A stretch of 48,380 bases of DNA from JBDRKN01 sp043813955 (GCA_043813955.1 JBDRKN010000008.1:1-48380); one strand, 5' to 3'. Positions 1 through 8,708 are shown, counted from the first letter of the stretch. Translations and numbers: made by a program. The notes: generated by a model from the letters alone, not told the origin.

Positions 1-1
1 T

Positions 2-2527
2 AATGACGGCCAAGAAGATTGTGATAATGATGATTTGAATAATACAAGCTGTACTGACCTCTTTTATGATGAAGAAAATCAATACAAATATCAATATGGC
101 ACCCTGGGCTGTAACGGCAGCTATGGCTGTACATTTGATACTAGTAATTGCGGTTATTGCGGTGATGATGATGTTGATAGTCAATATGGCGAGCAATGTG
201 AATTGCCGAATACTGTAAATAATGACTATTGTGACCAAGCTGAATCAATATGTGAAAGTGAAAGAGATAATGAAGGAAGCCCTAATAGTAAAAAAATACA
301 ATATAGAACCAATGACTATGGGTCATGTGATGGAAATTGCGGATGTTATAATGTATGGAAAAATCCTATATGCGTGAAAGACGCATGTGGCGCAGACTGC
401 GGAGAAGATTCTCATTGCAGAACTGATGATAATCGCAATGTTTGTATAGATAATTGCGAATGCAGAGGTTGCGGTTCAGCTGATGGAAATGATTATACAG
501 CAACTTCATTTTATAACGATGATGTTCGAAATATTTTGTGCGAATTAGGAGGTACGCCCACAATTACTAATTGGGAATGGAGCTGTGATTATGGCGATGG
601 AAATGTAGTTGAGGGTTGCTACGCTAATGAGGTTAAGTGCGCAACGCCTCCTGAAGGAGGAAATTATGTTTCAGTTATAAGCTTAGTAGCTGCTGGCGAT
701 AGATGTACTGCGGGAACACCAAGCTATCCAACTGAAGAAAACAACAATACTCCTGATAATGATGACGATGATTTTTTTAGCTGGAATTGCACAGATGATT
801 TAGTAAATTCAATAAGTTGTAACGCCAGACATTTAAAGTGCAATGAACCAGAGCCAAACGGCGAATATTATGGCAATGACGGAGAATTTGTGGATAGTAT
901 TAATAGGTGTAATTTAGGCGATAATCCATTTGTTGATGATTATGATCAAGAGGGCGATGATGATTTATGGAGTTGGTATTGTAAAGACGATAGAAATCAA
1001 AGAACTGAACGTTGCGAAGCTTATAAATTAAAATGCGCTACGCCTCCGCATAATAAAGCCTATACCAATCAAGATAATTTTGAACAAGGGAATGTTGAAT
1101 GCGAGATAGGTTTAGATGATAGAATATTTTGTACAGGCGTATGTAATGATTCAAGTCGAGAAGTAGAAATATCATATGATAATGAAGATGGCTGGAGTTG
1201 GGCATGCGGAGATGAGTCATGCTCTGCTGATTTAGTTGATTGCGGAAATTATGATGGAGATAAATATATTCAATCTTCATGGAATGACCTGCCTAAAAAT
1301 GACAGCGCTGATTTTTGTACTGCAGGCAGCATTTCAAGCATAAATAATTTATGTTATGACCATGATTATAATAATGGTGCTGGCAGGCAGATTCCTTGTA
1401 CAGATTCTAGCGCTGATTATCCCGGCCTTATAGACGGCTGGGGCTGGAAATGTACTGGAGATGGCGGTGATGATGATTATATAGACTGTTCAGCAGATAG
1501 AATAGGTTGCGGGATTGCGCATGCGCCAAATGCTAAAGAATATTCTGGGGCAGATGAAGCTGGAATATATTATGATGATTTATCTGATGGAGATGATCCT
1601 GAAAAAGAGGGTTCATACCGAGAAGACAGTGAACTTATTAATAGTAATCGTCGGTGGAAGTTATGCACTAGTGAATCCGCAGTGAATGTTAGTGTTAATG
1701 ATAATAACAAAGGTAAATGGGAATGGGTTTGCGGCACTGATGATAACGGTAATACAGAAGACTGTGAGGCCAGACATAGTTGCGTTTTAGCTATAGAAAA
1801 TGAAGATGGCGCAAATTATGCAGAATATGAAACTGTTTATTTTGGAAATATAAATAGATGTTGGACAGCAGAGGATATAGCAGACCCATATTCTGATGAT
1901 AGTTTTGAATATGGCTGGGATATAGCTGTTCAGATTAGCCACGCAGACAGGCGGAAAGAATGGCCTAGATGTGATGAATACGAAGAATGGATTGATTGTG
2001 GATATCAACATTGTAAGCATTGTATTTATTATAATCAGTCGCATCAAGGAGCTTGTCCAGATGGCTGGCATGTGCCTGATGATAATGAATGGCATGCTTT
2101 AGAAGATGCTTTAGATAGTGGTTTGTGCGATGGAAGCCGTGATGATAATGCATATGATTGCTCTCCTGCTGGCAGTACAGATGATAATTTAAGAGATTGG
2201 ATTACTTTTGACGCAAAACCAAATAATGAAAATACTGATAATAATGGTACAAAATTTTGGACTAAGCGAGGTTTTATAACCAATAATCTCGAATTTAATT
2301 GTTACTCACCGCCACTGCCATATTTCTGCCGTAAAAGTCCATATTATTATGAGACTGAAGATAGAGACAGCGATGGCACTGATAATGAAATCGGACGCAT
2401 GAAAGATGCAGGCTATTATAGTACGCAGACTAGCCATTATTTGCGCTGTGTTAGTGATATAAGTGGTACTACTATTTATCCAGGAGGCGGATGCATAGGC
2501 TATGGCTGTTATTTTAGCGATATTTAA
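2..2527 (+). CDS. Cys-rich repeat surface protein with C-terminal FISUMP domain (5' partial)
   Basis: The frame is open to the first base of the window, so the true start, and any signal peptide, lies upstream; the first in-window start codon (TTG at 35) should not be trusted. The protein is dominated by Asp, Asn, Gly and about 60 cysteines. From roughly residue 150 to 600 it has about six divergent repeats of 60-90 residues. Each ends in W-x-W-x-C, about ten residues, then C-x-A, followed by a start such as KCATPP or CGxxxG. The last 200 residues contain CPDGWHVPDDNEWHALE and finish near YLRCVSD, which is the pattern of the Fibrobacter succinogenes major paralogous (FISUMP) domain found in secreted proteins. 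The probable role is an extracellular, disulfide-bonded surface or adhesion protein; this is inference. A strong terminator follows the stop. Confidence 0.8.
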   Translation, partial: NDGQEDCDNDDLNNTSCTDLFYDEENQYKYQYGTLGCNGSYGCTFDTSNCGYCGDDDVDSQYGEQCELPNTVNNDYCDQAESICESERDNEGSPNSKKIQYRTNDYGSCDGNCGCYNVWKNPICVKDACGADCGEDSHCRTDDNRNVCIDNCECRGCGSADGNDYTATSFYNDDVRNILCELGGTPTITNWEWSCDYGDGNVVEGCYANEVKCATPPEGGNYVSVISLVAAGDRCTAGTPSYPTEENNNTPDNDDDDFFSWNCTDDLVNSISCNARHLKCNEPEPNGEYYGNDGEFVDSINRCNLGDNPFVDDYDQEGDDDLWSWYCKDDRNQRTERCEAYKLKCATPPHNKAYTNQDNFEQGNVECEIGLDDRIFCTGVCNDSSREVEISYDNEDGWSWACGDESCSADLVDCGNYDGDKYIQSSWNDLPKNDSADFCTAGSISSINNLCYDHDYNNGAGRQIPCTDSSADYPGLIDGWGWKCTGDGGDDDYIDCSADRIGCGIAHAPNAKEYSGADEAGIYYDDLSDGDDPEKEGSYREDSELINSNRRWKLCTSESAVNVSVNDNNKGKWEWVCGTDDNGNTEDCEARHSCVLAIENEDGANYAEYETVYFGNINRCWTAEDIADPYSDDSFEYGWDIAVQISHADRRKEWPRCDEYEEWIDCGYQHCKHCIYYNQSHQGACPDGWHVPDDNEWHALEDALDSGLCDGSRDDNAYDCSPAGSTDDNLRDWITFDAKPNNENTDNNGTKFWTKRGFITNNLEFNCYSPPLPYFCRKSPYYYETEDRDSDGTDNEIGRMKDAGYYSTQTSHYLRCVSDISGTTIYPGGGCIGYGCYFSDI

Positions 2528-2540
2528 TACAGATTATATA

Positions 2541-2568
2541 AAAAGAGGCGGATATTTTCGCCTCTTTT
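2541..2568 (+). terminator. Intrinsic terminator of the FISUMP gene
   Basis: A perfect 10-bp stem, AAAAGAGGCG/CGCCTCTTTT, closes an 8-nt loop 14 nt after the stop codon. The 3' arm supplies the T run. Confidence 0.85.
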
Positions 2569-2571
2569 AGT

Positions 2572-2600
2572 TTGTCCCAATGCGTATTTTATGGTATTAT
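2572..2600 (+). promoter_or_regulatory. Sigma-70-type promoter for the CAP-domain gene
   Basis: TTGTCC and TATTAT are separated by 17 bp, directly after the upstream terminator and 34 nt before the ATG at 2635. No Shine-Dalgarno sequence is visible between the two. Confidence 0.55.
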
Positions 2601-2634
2601 ATAGTTAAGCTAGCATTAACTGCTTAATTTTGTT

Positions 2635-4065
2635 ATGAAAAAAAAATCTAACAATCAAGAATTTTTAGAATTTTTAAATCGCAAGTATGGCAGCAAGGAT
2701 TCTGATAACGATGGTATCTATGACGAGGTAGAACAAATCATAGGCACTGATCCGCGAAATTATGATACTGACAATGACGGCATTAGCGATGGCGATGAAA
2801 TAATTTTAAACAGAAATCCTTTAGGAACAGGAAGGTTAAAAGATTTTTTTACACCGCATGAGGGTAATAATTATAAGCCAGAAGCTTTGCACCCCCAGCG
2901 TATTTTTTTCTATGGCTTTAGCGCTATTTTAATTAAATTAGTAGTTATTATTTTTGTTTTAGGATTCCCTATTATCGCGTGGTTAAGCCCGGATATTTTA
3001 TATGAGCAAAGCCAAAAAATTATAGATTTGACTAATAAAATTAGACAAAATTTGGGAGTTGAACTTGTTATTAAAAATAGTGTATTAACTAATGCAGCCT
3101 ATGCTAAAGCTCAAGACATGTTAGTAAATCAATATTTTGCTCATATTGGACCTGATAATAAAGGAGTGGCTGATTGGCTTAAATATGTTAAATATAATTA
3201 TGCAGTAGCTGGAGAGAATTTGGCCATTGGCTTTGCTGGCGCAGAAGAAGTTGTAGGTGCATGGACAAATAGCAAAACCCATTACGCTAATTTAATTGAT
3301 CCTGATTTTTCTGAAATAGGCGTTGGAATGGTTGCTGGAATGTATAATAATAATGAAACAACATTAATTGCGCAGTATTTTGCTCATCCAAGTTATCTGA
3401 TTCCTCAAAATGATAGCGCTGTTGACGAGGATAACGCATCTGTGGCATTATTAACTCAGCAAGTTGCTTTGCCAAGAGTAAAAAATTTGGTTGCAGATAA
3501 TGTTCTTGCAACTAAGAGGACCATGGAAGAAGATGAAGATGACAATGAACCGCCAGTTATTGATTATTCACAAACCAAGCTTGAAATGAACAATCCAGCC
3601 GGCCAAGATACAGTTATTGTCAGATTTTCTACAAAGCTTAGCGATGATACAATATTAGCAGAATTAAGTTTTGATAATTACAAAATAAATTTGCAAAAAG
3701 AAGAAAATAATATATGGTCCGGATCTGCTATTATTGTTGATAAAAAATCTTTTAATACTATAGTTTTAGCTAATTTATTAGTTAAGGATTATAATGAGAA
3801 TAGCGCTATTTATGATATTGACTGGGCAGATGCTGTGCCGATAAAATCATCTTTAGCAGGCCAATATTTCTTTTTAAAGTCGCATCCGGCAAAGTATATC
3901 AAGTCATTATTTGAAATAAGCTCTTTGTTTTTTAAAATTATTTTAGCCTTGGCTGTTTTAGCCCTTGGGCTGAATGTATTTATTGAAATTAAAAAACAGC
4001 ATCCAAAATTAATTGCTTCGTCAATGGCTTTAATTGCGTTATTAGTATTGCTAATTGTGTTTTAA
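2635..4065 (+). CDS. Membrane-anchored CAP/SCP-domain protein with calcium-binding-type repeats
   Basis: The N-terminal 55 residues carry two Asp-rich DxDxDG repeats (SDNDGIYDE, DTDNDGISDGDE) of thrombospondin type 3 style. A hydrophobic segment follows at about 90-116, then a CAP/SCP (YkwD-like) domain at about 125-250. CAP signatures include FAHIGPD near 158, AGENLAIGF near 182 and THYANLIDPDFSEIGVG near 205. A beta-rich linker and two more hydrophobic helices (about 430-447 and 458-475) end the protein. CAP proteins are extracellular; the bacterial members have no single agreed activity. The gene has its own promoter and no clear SD. The domain call is firm, the function is not. Confidence 0.85.
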   Translation: MKKKSNNQEFLEFLNRKYGSKDSDNDGIYDEVEQIIGTDPRNYDTDNDGISDGDEIILNRNPLGTGRLKDFFTPHEGNNYKPEALHPQRIFFYGFSAILIKLVVIIFVLGFPIIAWLSPDILYEQSQKIIDLTNKIRQNLGVELVIKNSVLTNAAYAKAQDMLVNQYFAHIGPDNKGVADWLKYVKYNYAVAGENLAIGFAGAEEVVGAWTNSKTHYANLIDPDFSEIGVGMVAGMYNNNETTLIAQYFAHPSYLIPQNDSAVDEDNASVALLTQQVALPRVKNLVADNVLATKRTMEEDEDDNEPPVIDYSQTKLEMNNPAGQDTVIVRFSTKLSDDTILAELSFDNYKINLQKEENNIWSGSAIIVDKKSFNTIVLANLLVKDYNENSAIYDIDWADAVPIKSSLAGQYFFLKSHPAKYIKSLFEISSLFFKIILALAVLALGLNVFIEIKKQHPKLIASSMALIALLVLLIVF

Positions 4066-4087
4066 ATAATATATAATTAAATCAATT

Positions 4088-4105
4088 ACTTTGTTTTTAC
4101 AAAGT
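4088..4105 (+). other. Small hairpin in the 5' region of the 4119 gene
   Basis: ACTTTGT and ACAAAGT form a 7-bp stem around a TTTT loop. It ends 13 nt before the ATG at 4119 and lies 10 nt after a TATAAT (4072-4077). It could be a weak terminator of the preceding gene or a 5'-UTR hairpin; the sequence does not decide. Confidence 0.35.
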
Positions 4106-4118
4106 TTATATCAAACAT

Positions 4119-4793
4119 ATGGAAAGCAATAAATTAAAAACAATTATTCTCTTCTTAATTATCGGCATTGTTATAGGATACTTTGCTAATAATTTGTTTA
4201 ACAATACATATAAGGATGGATGGGAAGCGGCTCGGCAGAAGTTAGCTATTAACAGAGGAGAAGAAAGTCAGGTTTTGTCTCTTAGCGGTGCTGTAAAAGA
4301 AATTGATGGCAATAAAATTATTATTACTGCTTCGTTGCTAAATCCGCTTGATGATGAAGATTTGATGACTAGAATTATTAAGGTTAATAAGGATACGGTT
4401 ATTAAATTAAAAGAAACTAAGACATATAAAGATTGGTTTGATAAAGATACATATTCTGAAATAACATTGCTGGAAGAGCAAATGGATAATTCTAGCACTA
4501 GGGAAGAAGCTTTTTCTATAAGAAAAGAGATAGACAAGTTAAAAGCTGATGCTAATGAGATTAAAAGAGGTGAAATAGATAAATTGCAAGAGAAAATGAG
4601 AAAAATAGATTCTAATGACACAGAGGCGAGAGGCAAAGTTATGCAGGAAATAATTGATTTGTCTTCTGGTTTTAAATATACTGATATCAGCATTGAACAA
4701 ATTGATGCTAATCTTGGCATTACAGTAGAAGCGGAAAAAGACATTTCACGATTAAAGGAATTCACTGCATCTAAAATAGAAGTTAGAAAATAG
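4119..4793 (+). CDS. Hypothetical single-pass membrane protein with coiled coil
   Basis: I do not recognise a named family. Residues about 7-28 form one membrane helix (IILFLIIGIVIGYFANNLF), probably an uncleaved anchor. Next comes a short beta-rich stretch, about 50-105, containing LSGAVKEIDGNKIIITAS; this resembles the small beta domains of DUF5666-type proteins, an uncertain comparison. A Lys/Glu-rich, coiled-coil-prone stretch spans about 120-175, and the tail is beta-rich. It lies between two exported proteins and is probably envelope-associated. A TATAAT at 4072-4077 may be its -10. No SD is seen. Confidence 0.7.
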   Translation: MESNKLKTIILFLIIGIVIGYFANNLFNNTYKDGWEAARQKLAINRGEESQVLSLSGAVKEIDGNKIIITASLLNPLDDEDLMTRIIKVNKDTVIKLKETKTYKDWFDKDTYSEITLLEEQMDNSSTREEAFSIRKEIDKLKADANEIKRGEIDKLQEKMRKIDSNDTEARGKVMQEIIDLSSGFKYTDISIEQIDANLGITVEAEKDISRLKEFTASKIEVRK

Positions 4794-4814
4794 ATTAAGA
4801 TATAATTATAAAAC

Positions 4815-4839
4815 CTCTATCAGGAGGCTTAAGATAGAG
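4815..4839 (+). promoter_or_regulatory. 5'-UTR hairpin presenting AGGAGG in its loop
   Basis: CTCTATC (4815-4821) and GATAGAG (4833-4839) form a perfect 7-bp stem. The 11-nt loop contains AGGAGG (4822-4827). A TATAAT lies at 4801-4806 and the next ATG at 4858, too far for a normal SD. It may be a riboregulatory or ribosome standby element; function is unproven. Confidence 0.4.
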
Positions 4840-4857
4840 TTAATTAAGTTTTAAATT

Positions 4858-6183
4858 ATGAAAAAATCATTATTATTAATCGCATTATTATTAATCTGCT
4901 TTAATACAGCCAAGGCAGAAGATGAGATTGCTGACCGTTTGTCAGGCAAAACCTTGGTAGCTGCTGAATCTCATGGTGAAATTTGGTATGTTAGTCCAGA
5001 AACAAAGGAGCGCCATTACTTAGGCAAGCCAGCTGATTTTTTAACAGCTATGAGAAAATTAGCATTAGGAGTATCTAAAAAAGATTTTGATTCTTTTAAT
5101 GGCAAAGCTCCAAAAAGATTATCAGGAAAATTTTTACTGCTGGTTGGAGAAAACGGAAAAATAGCCTATGTTAATCCAAAAGATTTAAGCATTTATAAAT
5201 TTAATAATGTTAATGAAGCAATCGAAACTATAAAAGGATTATCTTTAGGAATTAATAATGTAGATTTAAATAAAATCAGTCTGCATAACGCTGTTATAGA
5301 AGAAAATAATGCTGATGATAATTCATTAATTGGGCGCTTAAAGAAAATTGCAGAGGATTTTGTTAATAATAATTTACTTCAGGAAGGCAATACAGCTATA
5401 GTAGAAAGCATTAAGCCTGTTTATGGGCTTTATGAATTAAAAATTAAAATCAGCAATCGCGATGATTTAGCTGTTTCATATATTAGCAATGATGGAAAAA
5501 AATTCTTTCCTCAAGCCTTGGACATTATTGATTCAGCTCCAGCTGAAACAAATAATTCTGATAATAATACGCAGGATAAGCCAATCATTGAATTATTTGT
5601 CATGAGCCATTGCCCATATGGAACGCAGATGGAAAAAGGCATCTTGCCTGCAGTTAAAGCATTGGGAGACAGCATTGATTTTAATATAAAGTTTGTTGAT
5701 TATATCATGCATGGCAAAAAGGAGATAGATGAGCAGTTAAACCAATATTGCATTCAAGAAGAGCAGACTGATAAATTTATTGATTATTTAAATTGTTTTC
5801 TCAAGGCAGGCGATGGAGAAGCTTGTTTAGCTGAAATAAATATAGACACAGATAAATTAAAAATTTGCGTGTCTAATGCTGATGAAGAATATGGAATCAG
5901 CGCTGGTTATGAAGATGATTCCACTTGGCTTAGCGGACGTTATCCAGAGTTTAACATTCATAAATCAGAAAATACTAAATATGATGTTTCTGGCTCTCCA
6001 ACATTGATTTTAAATGGGGAAAAGGTTTCAACAGGCCGTGATTCAGATAGTTTATTAGCTACTATTTGTAATGGATTTATTACTAAGCCGGCTGCATGTA
6101 ATCAGAGTATTTCCAGCAGTGTTCCTGGCCCTGGCTTTGGCGCAGGAACCAGCGATAGCAGCGCAGGAGGATGTGGTAGTTAA
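4858..6183 (+). CDS. Secreted thioredoxin-fold (DsbA/GILT-like) protein with N-terminal repeat pair
   Basis: A signal peptide occupies residues 1-20, with likely cleavage after AKA. Two related repeats follow at about 28-75 and 89-135, each with LSGK...LV...G.IWYV/AYVNP and a helix ending LxLGxxxxD; such repeats are common in CPR exported proteins. The C-terminal half, about 243-405, is thioredoxin-like: IELFVMSHCPYG around 244-255, with a likely cis-Pro at SGSPTLIL. The active-site position has only one cysteine (CPYG, not CxxC), but further cysteines occur (YCIQ, NCFL, ACL, ICVS and a terminal CGS). It may be a thiol reductase, isomerase or peroxidase-like protein outside the membrane. A terminator follows. 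Confidence 0.75.
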   Translation: MKKSLLLIALLLICFNTAKAEDEIADRLSGKTLVAAESHGEIWYVSPETKERHYLGKPADFLTAMRKLALGVSKKDFDSFNGKAPKRLSGKFLLLVGENGKIAYVNPKDLSIYKFNNVNEAIETIKGLSLGINNVDLNKISLHNAVIEENNADDNSLIGRLKKIAEDFVNNNLLQEGNTAIVESIKPVYGLYELKIKISNRDDLAVSYISNDGKKFFPQALDIIDSAPAETNNSDNNTQDKPIIELFVMSHCPYGTQMEKGILPAVKALGDSIDFNIKFVDYIMHGKKEIDEQLNQYCIQEEQTDKFIDYLNCFLKAGDGEACLAEINIDTDKLKICVSNADEEYGISAGYEDDSTWLSGRYPEFNIHKSENTKYDVSGSPTLILNGEKVSTGRDSDSLLATICNGFITKPAACNQSISSSVPGPGFGAGTSDSSAGGCGS

Positions 6184-6198
6184 ATTGAGATATAAAAT

Positions 6199-6238
6199 AT
6201 GAAAATTTCCAAGCCTATATTTGGGAATTTTCATTTTA
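6199..6238 (+). terminator. Intrinsic terminator after the thioredoxin-fold gene
   Basis: A 12-bp stem, ATGAAAATTTCC/GGGAATTTTCAT with one G-U pair, closes a 12-nt loop and is followed by TTTT. Confidence 0.7.
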
Positions 6239-6247
6239 AGCTATTTT

Positions 6248-6257
6248 TTGGTATAAT
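6248..6257 (+). promoter_or_regulatory. Extended -10 promoter, leaderless spacing
   Basis: TTGGTATAAT carries the extended -10 pattern TGnTATAAT. The last -10 base (6257) lies exactly seven positions before the ATG at 6264, so transcription would start on that codon. No convincing -35 is seen. Confidence 0.6.
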
Positions 6258-6263
6258 ATGAGT

Positions 6264-6641
6264 ATGGCTAAAAAGATAAAGAAAAAGAAAGTTTTAATAG
6301 TAGAGGATGATATTTCAATGTCCAAGGCATTGAGTTTTAGCTTGGCTCAGGAAGGTTTTGATATAAAAACCATATTTAATGGTGAAAATGTGGTATCAAA
6401 GGTTAATGAAGAAAACTTTGATTTAATTTTGCTTGATCTTGTTATGCCAAAGGTCGATGGCTGGCAGGTATTTCAGGATGTTCATGATAATAATATTACC
6501 ACTCCAATTATGGTAATATCCAATCTTGGCCAGGAACATCATATTAAGAGGGCTAAAGATTTGGGCGCAGTAGATTATTTTATTAAATCAACGTCTAGCT
6601 TAGCTGATATAATTGAGAAAATAAAGAAGTTTTTTAAATAA
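6264..6641 (+). CDS. Single-domain response regulator (CheY-like receiver)
   Basis: The product of about 125 residues is a stand-alone receiver domain: acidic pair EDD near the N-terminus, phospho-acceptor Asp in LILLDLVMP (about D58), switch Ser in VISN and conserved Lys in YFIKS (about K108). No output domain is attached, so it would act by protein-protein contact. No histidine kinase lies in the window. An ATG nine... in frame at 6258 abuts the -10 element; ATG 6264 is preferred because it coincides with the predicted transcription start. The next gene begins 1 nt after the stop. Confidence 0.9.
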   Translation: MAKKIKKKKVLIVEDDISMSKALSFSLAQEGFDIKTIFNGENVVSKVNEENFDLILLDLVMPKVDGWQVFQDVHDNNITTPIMVISNLGQEHHIKRAKDLGAVDYFIKSTSSLADIIEKIKKFFK

Positions 6642-6642
6642 T

Positions 6643-7329
6643 ATGGCCAGGAAAAAAGAAAAGGTAGATACTATAATTGTATCTGACATTCATCTTGGTT
6701 TTAGGTTTAGCAGAGTTAAAGAATTCTTGGAAATTTTAAAAAGCTATGATTTTGAGCGCTTAATCCTTAATGGAGATATTTTTGAAGATTTAAATTTTAA
6801 TAGCCTGACAACTGAACATTGGCAGGCTTTATCTTATTTGAGACAATTATCTCAGGCAAAAAAAGTAATTTGGATTGTTGGGAATCATGACGGCAGGGCT
6901 GAAACTCTGTCGCATTTAATCGGGGTTGATGTGTATACTAAGTTTACTTGGTGGTCAAATGGAAAGAAATTTTTAGCAATACACGGACATCAGTTTGACA
7001 GATTTATGCATGAGAATATTTTTATCAGCAAGATTGCTGAATTTATATATATAGTAATTAAGAGAATAGAAAGCCGCAGCAAGCTTATTAGCGGCTGGAT
7101 AAGAAAAAACAACCGCAATTGGCTGCGCATATCTGATGATGTTGCTAAGCGAGCTGCCCGTTATGCTAAGCTAAGGCGCGTTAATTATATTTTCTGCGGC
7201 CATACTCATATAGCAGTTCATAAAAAAATCAAAAAAATTCATTATTATAATAGCGGTTGCTGGACAGAATACCCGTCTAATTATATTACAATTAAAAAAT
7301 CAAAGGTTAAGCTGCATGAGGTAAAATAA
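6643..7329 (+). CDS. Calcineurin-like metallophosphoesterase (LpxH/YfcE-like)
   Basis: All motifs of the metallophosphoesterase fold are present in order: DIHLG near residue 15, GDIFED near 46, GNHDG near 83, HGHQFDR near 112 and GHTHIA near 182. These residues bind two metal ions. The length (228) and spacing resemble UDP-2,3-diacylglucosamine hydrolase-like proteins. A lipid A role is unlikely if the organism is CPR, so the substrate is unknown. The start is 1 nt after the response regulator stop, so the two are probably co-transcribed, which hints at a signalling link but proves none. Confidence 0.88.
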   Translation: MARKKEKVDTIIVSDIHLGFRFSRVKEFLEILKSYDFERLILNGDIFEDLNFNSLTTEHWQALSYLRQLSQAKKVIWIVGNHDGRAETLSHLIGVDVYTKFTWWSNGKKFLAIHGHQFDRFMHENIFISKIAEFIYIVIKRIESRSKLISGWIRKNNRNWLRISDDVAKRAARYAKLRRVNYIFCGHTHIAVHKKIKKIHYYNSGCWTEYPSNYITIKKSKVKLHEVK

Positions 7330-7336
7330 ACAGAAT

Positions 7337-7360
7337 AACTGCTATAGCAGGCAGTTTTTT
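7337..7360. terminator. Terminator between convergent genes
   Basis: AACTGC/GCAGTT form a 6-bp stem followed by a T run on the + strand. It lies between the phosphoesterase stop and the convergent aldolase stop at 7367. Confidence 0.6.
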
Positions 7361-7366
7361 GTATGT

Positions 7367-8278
7367 CTATTTATTAAATCTTTTTTTGCCTAAGTAGATT
7401 TTGTAAGCGTCTATATATGAATAGTTATATATTGAAATAGACTTAATGGCCTTGGCCATGCGAACAGCTTTGTCAAATGACTGCTGATGAATATTGCGTC
7501 CTGTAGCACTGCCTTTGGCGCCATAAGCAATTTGCTGGCTCAGTTTTTTAAGAAAAGCCTTTGGTTCAATTGAACTTCCGCCTGAAAAAATTACTCCTGT
7601 GCGTCCGGCTGCGTTAATAATTTCATGAATTTTAGCTTTGCTTGATTTTGCCGGATAGCTAAGCTTTACAAAGTCAGCTCCTAAGCATGCGGCTACTCCT
7701 GCGGCGCCGGCAATTAAATGGCTGTCTTTTTCATTATCAACAGCCTTGCCCCTTGGATAGACCCAGAGTACTGTAATAAGGCCATGTTTGTGAGCTTTAT
7801 AGATAACTTTAGATGCTTCAGCAAGCATATCTGCTTCAAATTGGCTGCCAAGATAAATAGTATAGCCAATGCCAATAATTTTAAGACGGCTGTTTTTTTG
7901 AAATTCAACCGCTTCATCAACTGTATTAATTAATTTGCTGACAGGATCCTGAATTTTAGTTTCAACTAAATCAGTTTTACTGTTAAGCTTTATCAGATAC
8001 GGTATCTGTTTGTAATTAGAGCCATAGTTAGCAAGCAGTCCCAGCTGGGTTGCCATTACTCCTACTTTTGCCTTTTTGGCAATTTTAAACAAATGTTCTG
8101 GATTAGCATCATCAATATGCGCATCTCTTCCATAGAAGTCATCATTCAGATGTTCAATTTTCTGATCAGCCGCAAACAGCATTAAACGACCGTTTTTCTG
8201 CGTAGCCAGTTTAAAGTTTTTGTAGTATCTGGCTTTATTTTGAGCAGACACTGTCAAAGGAATATTAACTTTAGCCAT
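7367..8278 (-). CDS. Class I fructose-bisphosphate aldolase, DhnA/FbaB (archaeal) type
   Basis: The 303-residue protein has the DhnA-family TIM-barrel pattern: FAADQKIEH near the N-terminus, VYPRG, then GADFVKLSYP with the likely Schiff-base Lys, FSGGSS, and the phosphate-binding GAKGSATGRNIHQ. The expected reaction is reversible cleavage of fructose 1,6-bisphosphate to DHAP and glyceraldehyde 3-phosphate in the cytoplasm. Homologues such as ADH synthase or 2-deoxyribose-type aldolases share the fold, so the substrate is inferred. It is monocistronic on the minus strand with an extended -10 promoter about 30 nt upstream. Confidence 0.85.
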   Translation of the reverse strand: MAKVNIPLTVSAQNKARYYKNFKLATQKNGRLMLFAADQKIEHLNDDFYGRDAHIDDANPEHLFKIAKKAKVGVMATQLGLLANYGSNYKQIPYLIKLNSKTDLVETKIQDPVSKLINTVDEAVEFQKNSRLKIIGIGYTIYLGSQFEADMLAEASKVIYKAHKHGLITVLWVYPRGKAVDNEKDSHLIAGAAGVAACLGADFVKLSYPAKSSKAKIHEIINAAGRTGVIFSGGSSIEPKAFLKKLSQQIAYGAKGSATGRNIHQQSFDKAVRMAKAIKSISIYNYSYIDAYKIYLGKKRFNK

Positions 8279-8307
8279 AAATAAGGAATTAGTTTTATAT
8301 TAATTAT

Positions 8308-8316
8308 ATTATACCA
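8308..8316 (-). promoter_or_regulatory. Extended -10 promoter of the aldolase gene
   Basis: On the minus strand the sequence reads TGGTATAAT, an extended -10 (TGnTATAAT), about 30 nt before the aldolase ATG. A -35 is not obvious. Confidence 0.5.
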
Positions 8317-8387
8317 TAATTTTAAAAAACGTGGTATAAATTTGCATAAATGTTTTATTTTAATTATTATGTGAATAAGAAGTTAAA

Positions 8388-8429
8388 TGGACGGTTAATT
8401 ATTTGTATAGTATAATATTTATATATAAT
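8388..8429 (+). promoter_or_regulatory. Promoter region of the thioredoxin gene
   Basis: TGGACG (8388-8393) and TATAAT (8411-8416) are 17 bp apart. A second TATAAT at 8424-8429 lies only 8 nt before the ATG at 8438. Either box could be used; the downstream one would give a nearly leaderless mRNA. Confidence 0.5.
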
Positions 8430-8437
8430 TATATTTT

Positions 8438-8707
8438 ATGAAAGTAATTAAATTTGGCGCAGCATGGTGTGCTGGATGCCTTATAATGAAGCCAATTTGG
8501 GAAGAGATTGAAAATGAAAGAGCTTGGCTCAAAACCGAGTATTATGATTATGATGAGAATCAGGAAATAGCCGAGCAGTATAGTGTAGATGAAAAACTGC
8601 CCACCTTTATTTTTCTAGACAAAAATGAGCAGGAGATTATGCGTTTGCAAGGAGAAATTTCTAAAAAAGAATTAATTAAAATCATTGAAGAGTATAAAGA
8701 TAAATAA
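8438..8707 (+). CDS. Thioredoxin-family protein
   Basis: This 89-residue protein has a redox active site AWCAGC (C11 and C14) and the expected cis-Pro segment LPTFIFL around residue 55, followed by the final strand and helix of the fold. It lacks a signal peptide, so it is probably cytoplasmic. At 89 residues it is shorter than typical thioredoxin (about 105), having lost part of the N-terminal helix and strand. It sits 1 nt upstream of a membrane oxidoreductase gene, and the pair probably works in one electron-transfer route. Confidence 0.88.
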   Translation: MKVIKFGAAWCAGCLIMKPIWEEIENERAWLKTEYYDYDENQEIAEQYSVDEKLPTFIFLDKNEQEIMRLQGEISKKELIKIIEEYKDK

Positions 8708-8708
8708 A

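Noticed and set aside
35..40. TTG at 35 as the start of the first gene
   Set aside because: The frame is open to the window edge with the same Asp/Asn/Cys composition, so the gene begins upstream.
8348..8413. 22-codon frame starting at the ATG upstream of the thioredoxin gene
   Set aside because: It lies over promoter elements, has no SD and has no recognisable composition.
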